This document shows, one piece after another, positions 51,352-63,603 of a stretch of DNA of 64,000 nucleotides. Below the pieces are notes generated by a model, which was not told the origin of the DNA, made no database searches, and saw only the letters and a list, made by a program, of their open reading frames with translations. The position numbers and the translations under genes are program-made. Position 1 is the first letter of the stretch, and each line of letters starts with the position of its first letter. The stretch is from Adiantum capillus-veneris (lineage: Eukaryota > Streptophyta > Polypodiopsida > Polypodiales > Pteridaceae). The DNA is taken from positions 98,204,855 to 98,268,854 of the forward strand of contig CM043943.1 in NCBI GenBank assembly GCA_014529385.2, in the 5' to 3' direction.

Positions 51352-54042
51352 CTAAACAAGTATATAGGAGATGCCAGCAAATGCGTCTTTCATTGGAGTC
51401 TTAAAAGGAATTGTACATGTCATGTCACAGCAAACTATCTACCTTCGGAACGGAGATAGCTCAAACTAGGGCCCATTTTCTTTGACCTTCACCTATTGAG
51501 CACCCATTCATGGTACAAGCTGTGACAATGGAAGTTAGGAGGCAAGGCTACATTATTTTGCCCTTTCCCTTATCTCAAATCCTTTGCAAGGTCTTCTTTT
51601 CAATTTCTATACTTGCTTTTGTAGATGTGCATATTGTGGATTGGGCTTTGACGTTTCTATGCTAGATCTTGTGTGGTTGCACCTTGTCTTCACTCACACC
51701 ATATGGTTGCACTACATTTGCATTTAGAGAGAGCAGTTCTTGTCATGAGCCCATGTGTGAGGCGAAAGAAATCCCAAGCAGTTGGATTTTTGCAATGGGT
51801 TTCCAAGGCCATCTACAAACACCACTTGTAGCAGCATTAGGTAAATTCAGTAATGACACCCTTCATTCCATTTTTCATCAATCCCATAGTAATTGAAAAT
51901 TAGTTACGTAAGCTACTGATTAGGGTTTGATGTACTGTTATGTATTAATGTCTACACTATCTACCTTATGAGTACTACACTTAAAATCTGAATACACAGT
52001 CACAATTTTAGAAGTCCATATACCAATGATAGTAGTACATTGCATCTTGAAGTATAAGTAGTAGCAATACAATATATACCACATTTAGCACAATGAGACC
52101 TTGGTTTCTTGAAGTGTAATTATTGGCAGTACCACATATACTACATTTGGTACAATAGGACCTTGTTTACCATAGTGCTCTTAGAGTCCTAAATTAGTGT
52201 GCAACCTAGTACTCTATAATATTACAGTTATACCCAATATTATTACTATAGTGCATGGTGGACCTGTTTTAGCATAGTGCTTATGGTATTTTACTTTAGT
52301 ATGCTTTATATTTCTCTTGAATAGCAATACTATAGGGCATGGTAGACTCTTGGTATAATAGTACTATTAGTATCCTTATGTAGTGTTTAGTATAGAACTA
52401 TAAAGTAGTGATGCAACAATGCATTGTAGATCTCATTTAATATGATACTGCAAGTGCACTATTTTTAATGTTTAGGATAGTATCACTCTAGTGTTTCACC
52501 TCTTAGTATAGTATCCTTAACTCATTGTAGTACTTACATAGCCCTTTAGTGAACGGTACATCTCAGTTAATAGTGCACTAGTCCAAGTAGACCATTTTAT
52601 TGTTTAGTATATTACCTTGGAATATTAATGCTAAAATGAATGGCAATACTCATTCAAAAATAGTCATTCAATGAATGGTACATACTAATTAAAATTCTAA
52701 TATAGTTGCATATACTCCTAGAAGACTACAGGGTTACAGGTAGGAAATCCATTCTTGCAAAAAGAGCTTTTGTGGATTCTAGAGGGAAGGAAGAGACCAC
52801 AACTTTTGTCAATGACTTAGAAACAGACATGTTGAAGGATGTGAAGAGCACTCCCTTAAAGGGTGTGTTCGAAGGTGATTTGCTAGAAGATGATGACACA
52901 TCATATGATGAAGACGACACATTGAGGAAGGTGAAGGAGTAAAGCAAGAAGGTGAAGTTGTCCACCGTGTTGTCACATAGCAAGAAGGTTGGTGCAGGGA
53001 CCAAGAGTACAGGGGATCAAAGAGGTTTCAAGCATGTCACACTTTGAAAATCTATTGTAATTGAGGAATGCCAAGATTCATTATGCCAAAGGTCACCACG
53101 ATTTATTGCTCCAATTCTTGTAGCAAAGCATGCAGGTGCTAAGGTAAAGTGTAAGCTCAATGATTGTATAAAGTCCCCAAAGCACTCACGAATTGAGCAA
53201 CCAATGGCTCCATTCTGTAGGTGATTTTGTTAAAATAATGGAGTAGTAGTTTGTATCAATTTTTAGGAACTGATGGCTTTGTGCAAACACGCATTTGAAG
53301 CCAAAGAGGCACAATATCGAGTAGTAGCACATTGTCAATGGAAGCTGCCAAAGTTGCAGATGAGGGTAACGACCTAGCAAGGGAGGGGGAACACCTACAC
53401 GACAAGGACTCCAGTCAGGTTGAGATAATGGTAACTAAGGTGAGAGAAGATGCAACAAAGCTGGTTTCAATTGTAGGCCAAGAAACAAAGAAGCTTGGAG
53501 AAGAACCGCTTGCTCTATGGAGGTGTGTGAAGGTGAAGGGCCTGCCAGAGAGGAGGGTAAAGCAACAAAGGAGCTTGGAGAAGAGCCACTTCTATCGAGG
53601 TGAGTGAAGGTGAAGGACCTACCAGGGAGAAGGGTAAAGCCAAAGGTCATGTAGAAAAATGTAAGTAGAATCTAAGTAGATTATAACTTTTCGAAGGCAA
53701 TGTACAATTTGGAAGTGGTTTGACATTGTTTATTATTAATGATGTCTTTGTTTTAGGTTGTACGGGTGCCTTTGCCGCTGTCATAGGAGATTCAAGTTTG
53801 GATGATGGGGAGATATTGTGAGAGATATAGAGCATCACAAGGACCCTCTCACAAGTTAATTGAAAGTCTGATGACCTTCCCCTTTGTATCATGTTTTCCA
53901 TTCACCCAAAGACTATAGTAGCCAAGGTGGTGACTAGGCAAATGAAAAAGAGAAATTGACTAATTGTAGAACCATATTTGTATATGCAACAAATTTTAAT
54001 GAAGATTTTTCCCCAGTTTTGTTAATTTTGCATGCTCCACTA
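51352..54042. other. Unassigned stretch with tandem repeats and weak coding-like frames
   Basis: 51900-52700 is AT-rich and full of TAGTRCA/TAGTATA-like words; about 52046-52107 and 52108-52169 are diverged direct copies (62-bp period). The frame 52706-52942 (GRKSILAKRAFVDSRGKEET, acidic LLEDDDTSYDEDDTLRK) and the frame 53332-53607 are coding-like but unrecognised. 53486-53645 holds two copies of an 80-bp unit containing GCTTGGAGAAG and GAAGGTGAAGG. No gene is called with confidence. Confidence 0.35.
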
Positions 54043-54723
54043 TTAAATTGATCATTTAATGTAGGAGAATAAACGGGAACAAGGGTTAGAATATAGACAT
54101 GTGCTTATGGATCTGTCTCAACATGGAGCCAAGGTTAAAGGGGTCCAAATGAGAGATGGTTTGTTAAATAAAATGCTACCTAATGGAGCTTAAAGACCTT
54201 AGGGTTAGCTTCCTTAAAGACCACCAAAAGTTAGTGTTAAAAAGTCCTTGCAAGCTAGGGTTGACCTTGAGGTGGGAATCCTACCCAAGCATGAGGTGCT
54301 TGTCGTGCTTGCTAACTAATGTGCTTAAGGTGTTTGTGGGAACCTTGCCCAAGCTTGAGGCGTTTTTCATGCTTAAATGAGTAAGGTTCTTGAAGTGTTC
54401 AATTCAAACATGATCTCTCAAGAGGCATAAACGACTGTCATGCTTAAATGACTAAGGTGCTTGAAGTGTTTAATTCAAACATGATATGTTAAGAAGCATA
54501 AAAAACACATGTCAAGATCCTCCCCATTTGACCCTCATGATGTGCTTGAATCTTATTGGATAGGCTTTAAAGGGGTCCAATGAGAATTTAGATACATAAA
54601 AATAAAAAATTAAGTTTTTTCTCTCAAAGAGGTAAAAAGAGGACAAATGTCCAAATGATATAATTAAATAATACAAAAGAGAGAGAGAGAGAGAGGGGGG
54701 GTAGACCAAGCATGAGAGGGGGT

Positions 54724-54791
<68 letters not shown>

Positions 54792-55453
54792 TGTGTGAAG
54801 TGCAAAGTGCAAGAACTCCATCTCCTTCTCCAAGCTTGTTGAGAAGTTGAGAGCCTACACCAACACTCTTGGCTATGGAATGCAAATCCAACCAAGAGCC
54901 ATGCTTCAATGCTTAAGCTTGTCATCTTCTTCATCTTCATTATGCTAAGCAAGAAGAGTGATGATAAATGAGGAACTATTTCTTTCTCCTATGAATGATT
55001 CTTCTTCCTCTTCCCTAGCCTCATTCCCCGTTAGCTCTCTCCACCTTCGAAGGTGTTTGAGGTCTTGGGACTAAAGCTTGGAATAGTTAATGCTTTTTGC
55101 AAAGTTTATGTTATGCTCGTGGATGCATGAAGCTTTCCTTCTTCATTGCATCACCTAGGTCACAAGGAATACAAAGATTTTATTGTACCGAGTCTCTCTT
55201 GATGGGAGAATCTATAATACAAACGCCTTTTGGAGGGGGGACCGGCTCCAAGTAAATCCGGTCCTCAACTATTGTCATGTTCTCTAATACTCTCTCTTGC
55301 AAAAGTATTGTTAATGCCAAGTTAATGAAGTACTATGTTTATGTTGCTACCATCAATTAAGTTCACCCTCTATGTTCTGTAATCTCACAAAAATGATCAC
55401 TCTAATTCTCTTAATTCCGCTATTCTCAAAGTTCATAGGCCATTTCCATTACA
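54043..55453 (+). repeat. Partial chromovirus LTR F (plus strand)
   Basis: Matches the LTR of C in the opposite orientation, from AAATTGATCATTTAATG (the first roughly 60 bp are missing) to CATTTCCATTACA at 55453. It contains GA, CT and CA microsatellites (about 54679-54694 and 54728-54790) and GGGGGGACCGGCTCC at about 55238. No primer site or gag follows, so it is a solo or truncated LTR. Two 71-bp tandem copies begin CATGCTTAAATGA at 54368 and 54439. Confidence 0.8.
54728..54790. repeat. Compound CT/CA microsatellite
   Basis: CT run followed directly by CA run; corresponds to the GT runs in the LTRs of B, C and E. Confidence 0.95.
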
Positions 55454-56330
55454 CTCCCTATTCTAGACCTTAATGGAGTCCTATTGAAAAGATGGTTCTT
55501 GAAGAATGGTCCCGTTTCGCACAAAACAAAATTCTACAGAGTGGAAAACCATGTGTTTTCTTTACGGCCCCGTTGGCATGAGTTCTTGAAGTAAATTGGT
55601 AAAGGCTTTTTAGTGGAAACTTAGTTGTAAGTGATGGGAAAGAATGGGTCTTCCCTTATTGACCTTATCAATAGTGAAGCTTGAAAGAATGGTTGTGCTA
55701 TTGACTCAAAGTTTCACATGTTCTAGTCCATGTGTGTTCAATGGAGTTGTGTCCACCACCCAAAATGTTGGGGTGCACCTCTACTTCTAAAGCCATCTGA
55801 AGTTTGATTTTGCTCATACTATCTGATTTGATATCTTACATCTAACTGTGAAGTTCTAACATGGAGTAGTTGTCAAGTGGTTAGCTCATTCCATAAGCTA
55901 GTTATCATTGTTATGGTTAAGTCCACTTTATCACCTTGTGGCATTTTGTATTACCCTTACAATTATAACAAAGAGAGAGATCGACTGTGTAATGGCAAGA
56001 CAATTTTTGTTTTGCCGTTTCATTTTGTTGTGCACAAATGATATGCTTTACATGTTCATAAATATGCCATGGTTATTGATTATGCCATTTCCATTTCTAT
56101 CACATTTCCTTAAGACCACTCTTTTTTTTTTGCCATTCGATCTATGCCTTTGTCTAAATGGCTCTTGTTTGAAGCATGTGGTCTTGGTGAGTTGATGTTT
56201 TTTATCACTTATCAAATTTTTTTCAAAGTTTCTTGGACTCTTCCTTTGTTTGAGCAACTATTACTTAAAGCCTTTGTTCTTTGTCAATTCATTTACTTTC
56301 TTTTTTGTTCTTTTTGTGTGTTTACTTGCA

Positions 56331-56468
56331 TTGTGTGAACCTTGTCTTTGACATCATTTTGGCATAGGCAATGATTATGTAGTGAAAAAATAGGTTCAAT
56401 TGTGTGAACCTTGTCTTTGACATCATTTTGGCAAAGGCAATGATTATGTAGTGAAAAAATATATTTGA
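56331..56468 (+). repeat. 69-bp tandem duplication
   Basis: Both copies read TTGTGTGAACCTTGTCTTTG... to AATGATTATGTAGTGAAAAA, with few differences. Confidence 0.9.
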
Positions 56469-59400
56469 TTGAATGGGAATATGCTCTTAATGCTTGTTCT
56501 AATTTACGTGTTTTTTTTTTAAAGGCATGTAAGCAAAAGTTGTAATCTACACATGCTAAATAAGGAATCCCAAATGGCCTTCATAAACTGAAATATGAAA
56601 TTTTGGTGTGTGAGATGAATAAAATGCTATGTACAACTTCAATTAGCTTAGCAAATAGAGGTTGTTGAGTTTGTTAGCCTTTAGGGGAATTAGTAACCTT
56701 TCAATAGTGTCTTTAGGAACCTGATTCAAAGCATAGCAAGTAATTACTTGGTAAAGAAGTGATATAGTGCTTGGTAAACAAGCAAATATAGAATCTTGTC
56801 TTGCAAACTAGGGGTTGGAAGGAGTTTTTACCCAAATCAAAAGGAAAAATAAGCATATATTAGCTACTAGATAAGTCAAGTAGAGAAGCTTGAATCCATC
56901 CATGCTTAGGACTAAGGGTCTAGGTGGGGAAGTATGTTGTGAAAGAAATATTTCCCTCTCCCTCTTGCCTTATAGTTATCACTATGTGTCCTTTTGCTAG
57001 ATCTTTCTTCATGCCTTGCAATTATAGAGTCCCCTGCACCCACACGTTCATAGCCATGTTTTATGAAGGCCCTATGTATATCCATGTTTGTGTAGTATAT
57101 TTGGAATCCCTTCCTATAGTGGAGATTACCCATTTCACACCAAGAAGATAGCTAAAGTTAGCATTGCACCTTTGAGATTCAAAAGGTACTTTGCACTCGA
57201 ATGCGATGTGGGCCCATTGTAAAGCTTTGCTTCACAATATATGCTTCTTCTCCATCAAGATCATATGGTATAAGCATGTTAATAGTGATTACCAAAGGTG
57301 ATAAGCATAGGGTAGTGGTACCTTGTAGCGTGTGTTTCTTTCTCTACCTTGACATCAGGTCATTGTGGATCTTCTTTTTGTGCATCTATATCAATCTTTT
57401 GATGAAATGGGAGGATTTTTAAAACCATTTCTTCTTTTCATTGTTGTCATCTTCATAAGTTGATGTCATGCATATGCATCAAATGCCCCTTTGGTCCCTA
57501 TAGATCGAACTATTCTTTCTAAAATGCACCTTTCTTCTTTTGTATGACCCCCTCCCTTATAGAATGGTTATCATATGATAACCTCTATGGATGCTTGAAT
57601 CATCATCAAGCGTATTCTTCGTCCCATTAGCAATTTCCTTCAAGCAAGAGCATTAATGCTCTCTCTATACAAAGGGTAGAATCTAAACCAAGCATGTAGA
57701 TCCAATTGGGAGAGCAATAGGTTAGAGCTCTTATCCTTCTGGCAATGTAGGGAATGGTGTAGTGGGAAATACTAATGTGTGCTTTGTGAATTCATGGCAT
57801 TGTATGCTTTCTAGTTTGTTCTATACTTGTGTGTGGTTGTTGAGAGAGATTTGTGTAATAGGAATGGTAGGAAACTGTGTGTATGTGTGTGCTGGGGAAG
57901 GGGGGGCAAAGGGTGGCTAAGATACATAGAGGAGAGGAAGCAAGAGATCGGCCCTTCTACAGCTTCTTTGTTTGAGCTTTTGTTCTTCAACTAGGGCCTC
58001 TTCTTTTATTACCAAGTAGAGAGCTCTCTCGTTCTTGTGAAATGCCTTGATGCCCTAGCAAAGTAGCATAAATTATGTGGATTAAAAGTTTGAAATGTTG
58101 GTCTTGTGTTTGTGGATCTATGCCACACTACAACTGGCACACAACTTTTTGGAACGGTTGCTTGAGAATTGAGCACCTATACTAGTGAAGCTCTTTGGTC
58201 TTCTGAATGGGGAGTAAACGCACTCATTTTGCATTGTTTTTAGAATTAGTTTTAGGCCAATGGCATACTTGAAGCACGTGTGTGTGGCCACTCATCAAAA
58301 GCTCCTTATACTACATGCATTCAAGATATTATTAACTATCCCCTAATATACATGTTACATTTATACTATAGACCTGTAAAAAAACCGCGGCACCCCCCTC
58401 CCCCTAATGTATACATAGATATATACATTTTTTTGGCCTACCCAAAGGGCAAAGGCTATAGCGTTGCCTTCTCTTTTTGCTGACTAAAATAGGAAAAAGG
58501 TTGAGTTGTATTTTTAACATTTTTGGATAGTTAAAAAAGTTGATTGGTTGAAAAAAGATAGTGGGCACTCATTGAAATGAAGAGTGTGTTAATCTAATGA
58601 TGGACATGTTTTGAGTTTTGAAATATGAAATGCAAACTCATGTATCAAAGAAAAGATTTTGTGTTGCCTATTGCCTTAGAAAGCATGAAACGTTGACAGC
58701 CTTATATGTTAAATGATAAAGCTTAGAGGCTCCACAAATCCCAAGAGTCACCTTTTCATTTTGAAATTTGAGAAGTTCTTTTACCCATCTTTTCATTTTG
58801 AGAATTTCATTCACCATTGAAACTTGAGGTAATAACTAAAGTTGTCATTTTTGTTGGTTAAAACTTTATGGAAGGAGTTTATCCTTTAGAGCTTTAATTT
58901 TTGAAGAAATTCTTTTTGGAGATTTTAAAGCTAGGTTTACAACTTAAAGATGTAGAACTTTTAAAGTAAGGTCTCCAATGATCCAATGAGGAACTAGAGT
59001 TTTTTTTTATTGGAAGGTAAAACTTTGAATTGAAGAAAGTGAAAATGTTGCATGGATCCACAGGTAGGGGGAGGATCACCCCAAGACGCTAGAGTTTTAT
59101 GACTTACTAACTTAGAACTTTAAAGCTTTTAAAGAGGAATTTACAACTTAGGGATCTACAGTTCTAATTGGTAAAAGGGGCTCTAGAGCTTAAAAATGTA
59201 GAATTTTTTAAGTGGGGTGTAGAGCATAGGGATCTAAAGCTTAGGGTAGAGCTTAAGGGTGCGTTTTTAATTCAATTCTCTGTGCTTCTGTATTTTTATT
59301 CAAAGCTTAGAGATGTAGAGATTTTAAAGTGGGATCTAGCCTTAGATCAAAGCCTAAAATTGACGCCTACCAAAACAAGTGCTTTAAAAAAGACTCATGT

Positions 59401-59831
59401 CATTTGACATGCTAGAATCTCAAAATTGCCTATCTTTTTTGTATTTATATCTTTAAGTTAATGTTATATATGGCAAATTATATAAGTTGATTGCATTACA
59501 CAAAGCATATGAAAGGGGGCTTGAAAATTTGCATCTCAAAAAGAAATTTTTAGCATGATTCCATACATTATGCTTGCCTTTATCATATCAAAACACCACT
59601 TTGATACTCTTCAATCCTTCATCGCGGTCAACATTTATGATGTAGTCTGCAAATCACTTTCTCTATGGATCAATATGATTACCATCCTAGTAGTTTTTTC
59701 TTTCACTTTCATGTTCTTTATTTGTTTCCTTAATATGGCAGGCCTTGTGATTTTATCACTTGTTATAATCCTATCCAGTTAACTCACGTGATAGGATTCG
59801 AAAGTGCTTGCCGCAAGACACACACACCAAA

Positions 59832-59993
59832 GTTCTTCTCTCACTTATCATGAATCACAAAGTAGAGAAGAACCAATGGATGTAGAAGATGGTACCAATG
59901 TTCTTCCCCATGCACCACTGTTCTTCTCTTGCCTATCATAAATCAACAAGTAGAGAAGAACCAATGGGTGTAAAAGATGGTACCAGATGCAAC
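59832..59993 (+). repeat. 88-bp tandem duplication with internal hairpins
   Basis: Each copy holds GTTCTTCTCT, a spacer of about 22 bp and AGAGAAGAAC, then CCAATGGRTGTARAAGATGG. The 10-bp arms are perfectly complementary. Confidence 0.85.
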
Positions 59994-60343
59994 ATCTTTT
60001 GCAATTGCATGGTTTTCAAAATTAGCAAAAAGGGTAGCTTCCTACCCATGGCCTTTTTCCTTACCATGCCAATCAAATAAGGATCACGAGCTAACTTTGT
60101 GCAAAAAATTAGTAAGTTCACCTTGATTGTAGGTCATCTATATTGCAAATAATATGACCTAATGCTCAAAAGAGGCATCTTTCTTGATGATTATGTGTCA
60201 AATCTACTAGAGTCACATGTACTACATTATGGCTAGACCTAGTTTATGACATAGCCTAATTAATGATTGATCAAATGGCAAGGCTATTAGTGGCCCATAA
60301 ACTCCATCCAATTGTACATCATTCAATGATAGTGCCAAAATAT

Positions 60344-61000
60344 TGTTACCATATACATGTGGTAGTGATGTGTGTGAACACACTTAGGACTGTCGGGGCA
60401 TTTTTTCCCTCACTAGGAGGTTTTTCACCCCGTGCATTGTATATACGCCCATCACTCTAGGGCTATCTTATCTTTCCATTGCACACTAAGTAGTAATACT
60501 AATCTCTGGTGTGTGCCTTGAGCTTCCTTTATCTTCTCCAAGTTATGTGTGTTTCCCTGCAACCCTATTTCCAACAATTGGTATCAGAGAAGGTTGCGTC
60601 CTCTTAGGTAGGCTTAGTTGACAGCATCACCAGCACACGCTTGCTGACTTTCTCCAATTTAAGTGAGCTTTGGTGAGCATTAGTAGATCGAAATTATTTC
60701 AAGGAAGATCGAAGAGCCAGGTTTGCTCGAATTTCCATTTGGGCTCATTTCGGACTTCGTTTCCACTACAAGCAGTGCTGCATAAGCAATTTTATCATTT
60801 TGTGTAGAATTTTTATCAGTGTCATTTTTTGCATAACAGGTCCCGTACAATATTCTTCGGGTTGTGCTATATAGCACGCATTAGTCCCACTTTGTTACTA
60901 CTCTTTTTGGGCAGTTTTCACATCAGTGTAGGCATTTGCCATGGCTGATAACAACGCAGATGTGTTCAAGATGTTTGCCGTTGCGGATAGATTGGATGGG
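60344..61000 (+). mobile_element. Truncated Copia copy G (same family as D)
   Basis: The 5' LTR 60344-60576 (TGTTACCATATACATG...CCAACA, 233 bp) is followed by ATTGGTATCAGAG (primer site), a leader and a gag start at 60941 reading MADNNADVFKMFAVADRLDG. Compared with D, the sequence ends abruptly at about 61000, where LINE sequence in the opposite orientation begins. It gives an independent view of the LTR without the 777-bp insert found in D. Confidence 0.87.
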
Positions 61001-61002
61001 TG
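60941..61002 (+). pseudogene. Copia G gag, first 20 codons only
   Basis: MADNNADVFKMFAVADRLDG then a TGA. Matches the first residues of Copia D gag (41483 downward) except for a few substitutions (Thr to Ala, Ala-Glu to Val-Ala). The break coincides with the junction to the LINE fragment, so it is a truncation by insertion or recombination, not an authentic short protein. Gag would form the element particle; this piece has no function. Confidence 0.8.
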
Positions 61003-61640
61003 ATGTTGTAGAAAAGCTTCATTCACTTGGGAGTCTATCGAGGCATCATGTAGAAAGTCACTTGCATCCAATCTCCCAAACCACTTCTTAATGTCTTGCA
61101 TCCATCTCGTGCTCAAGATCTTGCTTTTATGTGTCTTTTGAACTCTTTGCTTACTTCCCATGCAATTGTAGAAAGTCAATGTGAGGGGTTTTGACGCATC
61201 TTTATCAGGTACTCCACAACCTTTCCATTGCCATAACCTCAACTGGAAGAGATCCAGACTCAAGAAGTAGGAGCATATATGGTGTTTGTGTCTTAAACTT
61301 GGAGAAATTTTGGAGAAAGTTTGTAAGAAAATACTTTTGGACATTCTCAAACTCTTTCCAAGTAGACTTTGAGATGCCCCCACCCCACACTTCAACTCCA
61401 TAAAGAAGAACCAGTGTCACCAATGTGTCAAAAAGATACTTCTCGAGAACCCAATATTTGATGTTTCACGCATTACACATGTTCTCAAATGCATAGTACG
61501 CTCTCTTATCGGCTTCCAAACGATGCATAGCACATTCATGCCACTTTGTGGTTGGCCGGAACCTCAAGGCCAAGGTACTTAAAATCTCTCAACAACTTCG
61601 TGTCTCATTGTTGTACACAATGCATGGGTGCATGTGTGAA
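61001..61640 (-). pseudogene. LINE ORF2 C-terminal fragment
   Basis: The minus strand contains KWHECAMHRLEADKRAYYAF-like residues (about 61500-61560), then LVLLYGVEVWGGGISKSTWK and EFENVQKYFLTNFLQ, and LLLLESGSLPVEVMAMERL (61205-61423). This is the region after the RT domain in plant non-LTR elements, where LLYGxExW and PIExxAxxR are typical. Further pieces (TRWMQDIKKWFGRLDASDF, 60898-61401 frame) follow after a frameshift. The RT core and endonuclease are absent, and the 3' end is cut at 61001 against Copia G. LINE ORF2 carries out target-primed reverse transcription; this fragment is inert. Confidence 0.7.
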
Positions 61641-61755
61641 GTAGTTTTCTATTTGACACAACTCAAGTTGAAGTTATTCTAAAAGTTGTTGCGGATAAGC
61701 CCTTGTTAATACTGGTTATCGCTAATGGTGATTATTTAAAAAGAAAGAAAAAGCT

Positions 61756-61782
61756 CACACACACACACACACACACACACAC
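61756..61782. repeat. AC microsatellite
   Basis: About 27 bp of AC repeats, just left of the inverted-repeat structure at 61815. Confidence 0.9.
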
Positions 61783-61814
61783 AAAGCTATTCAATTGATA
61801 TGTTTCATATGATC

Positions 61815-62614
61815 ACATGGTATGGTGTTGGTTAGTATATCAATGAGTGGCTAGGTGCGCACATGTTCGCAATGTCTTCTATTTTGCAATACACCGCTAC
61901 TTTTTGTACGTTGATGGCAAGCACACCTTTGCATAATCTATGTCAATGGATTAGTTACCAATGATTAGTTACCAATTCTGGACAATCCGTGATCATTTTT
62001 GTAAGCTTATTTTATGAGTGAATACTATTCTATGCTCTTTTATGCTAAAGTGAATATTTGGAGTTATTTTTAAGTATGGTCTAAACTAAAAATTAAATAC
62101 TCACAAGAGCGACATGCTAAAGGAAATGGATGTTTGAATACTTGTTTATTGTTTATTTGGGATATTTTTTGATGATGCAATTAGAATTGAAGGACAACCA
62201 GTTATTACTTTTGTAAGCTTATTATGAACGAAGACTATTTTATGCCCATTGAGTATTTGTAGCTATTTTACACATGGAATTTTTTTTATAAATGAATCTA
62301 TGCCAAAGTGAGCATGCCCCTCTTACACATATTAAATCTTTATGGTTTAGTGCCATGCTAAACTTTCTAGATATTAAATATTTATCGATTAACTACATGG
62401 TCAAAATAGCTTCGAATATTCACTTGGATATAAAATAGCCTTTGCTCATAACAAGCTCACAAAAATGAGAACTCGTAGTCCATTGGCTTAAACTATGTAA
62501 AGGTGTGCTTGCCATCAGCATACAAAAAGTGACGACATCATTGCAAAAGAGAAGCCGTCATGCACATGCTCTTCACTTAGCCACTCACTGATATGCTAAA
62601 CAACACCATGTCAT
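61815..62614. repeat. Inverted-repeat structure, about 800 bp (foldback or MITE-like)
   Basis: The left arm (61815 to about 61945) and right arm (about 62482 to 62614) are inverted copies sharing GGTGTTG, GAGTGGCTARGTG and CTTTTTGTAYGYTGATGGCAAGCACACCTTT. A further unit (TTTTTGTAAGCTTATT...CTATTYTATG...GAATATTTGGAGYTATTTT) occurs three times: at about 61993 and 62207 on plus and about 62465-62398 on minus. No coding capacity is seen and no clear TSD was found. Confidence 0.75.
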
Positions 62615-62834
62615 GTAATAATAATATACATATTAATTCTCATTTCATTATCAAGAAAAATATACAAAATAGAATGTAAACAATGATCAAATACCCATTT
62701 CGGTTACAAAAACAGAACGCTCTTTGTGTATATTTCATGCAAAGCATAGAGAGATCAAGGGACGAGGTGACGCTTAAATTTCCTATGTGTCTAGAGAGAA
62801 ACTCTTTTTTCATGAGGTGATGCTTAAATTTCCT

Positions 62835-63603
62835 CTCTTTTTTTTGCAAAACTCACAATTGTGAGTGGATAGTAGTATTAAGAACATAAGAAATATACAC
62901 CAACCTCGAGCTCAAACCGAGCCTTGAGGGTCAAAGGATTACAAGTTTTCTGCTTGACAGAGAAACCACACCTACTCCTAGGCTTTACTTATTACAAGAT
63001 GTCATCATGACATGTATTGTTCTAGACCAGTTCTCTAAGGCTTGTTTGCCTCCGATCATGTGGATCGTCACTTTGCTCTCTTGTATGATTTCACAAAAGC
63101 TTGCCACAACCAGATCCCCCTCAAACACGCGGCGGTTCCTTGCTTGCCAAATATGGTGAAAGAAGTAGTACCTGATTATTTGAGTGCAAACAAGAAGAGG
63201 AGGACTTCCCAACCTGTTACTACCAAAGAACAGAACCTGTTACTACCAAAGAACAGATGAGTCTTGAAGAACTTAATTTGCCATGTCCTTTGAATCCACT
63301 TGCATATTTTCCCAGCCATGCCACTGATTGACTGGCATCCCATGAAAAGGTGGGCTAGGTCTTCACTAGCTATTCTGCACCCTGAGCAACGATCGGACCC
63401 GATTCCTCTTTCTTGTATCTTTACGTCCATCGGCAGAGCACCCACGTCACTTTCCACAGAAATATCTTCATATACTGAGGCCACCTTGGCTTCCAGATGT
63501 TCTCCATGACTCCCTCCCACCATTTTTCCGTCCAGTGCCTCTTCCATAATTTGTCGAGGGGGCTATACCAATTAGCCTCGTACATGTATGTCTTTAGAAT
63601 GTG
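62835..63603 (-). mobile_element. 5'-truncated LINE with poly(A) tail and 13-bp TSD
   Basis: On the plus strand the T run near 62838-62846 is the poly(A) tail of a minus-strand LINE. The element is flanked by GCTTAAATTTCCT at 62822-62834 and 63604-63616. The body carries the end of the LINE protein (zinc-binding RVT domain), so only the last roughly 770 bp inserted, as is usual for target-primed reverse transcription. Confidence 0.85.
62985..63603 (-). pseudogene. LINE ORF2 C-terminal zinc-binding (zf-RVT) region
   Basis: The 63176-63547 frame reads VKIQERGIGSDRCSGCRIAS, then EDLAHLFMGCQSISGMAGKI: the C-x2-C...E...H-L...C pattern typical of the zf-RVT domain at the end of plant LINE ORF2 proteins. 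Just upstream, WPQYMKIFLWKVTWVLCRW (63421-63642 frame) matches the W..K...F.W block that opens the domain. The 62985-63212 frame (YYFFHHIWQARNRRVFEGD) is the final part, matching the W..RN...F tail. At least two frameshifts separate the pieces. The domain is thought to help bind nucleic acid. The element is truncated at its 5' end. Confidence 0.8.

Larger units (their letters stand above)
55454..60343. other. Unassigned AT-rich stretch with local repeats; no gene recognised
   Basis: 55792-55912 resembles 25788-25905. 56331-56399 and 56400-56468 are near-identical 69-bp tandem copies. About 58940-59345 contains at least three degenerate copies of CTTARAGATGTAGA followed by TTTTAAAGT. 59832-59919 and 59920-59993 are 88-bp tandem copies, each with the inverted pair GTTCTTCTCT and AGAGAAGAAC. 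Short frames here (for example 55908-56195) show no recognisable domain. Confidence 0.5.
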
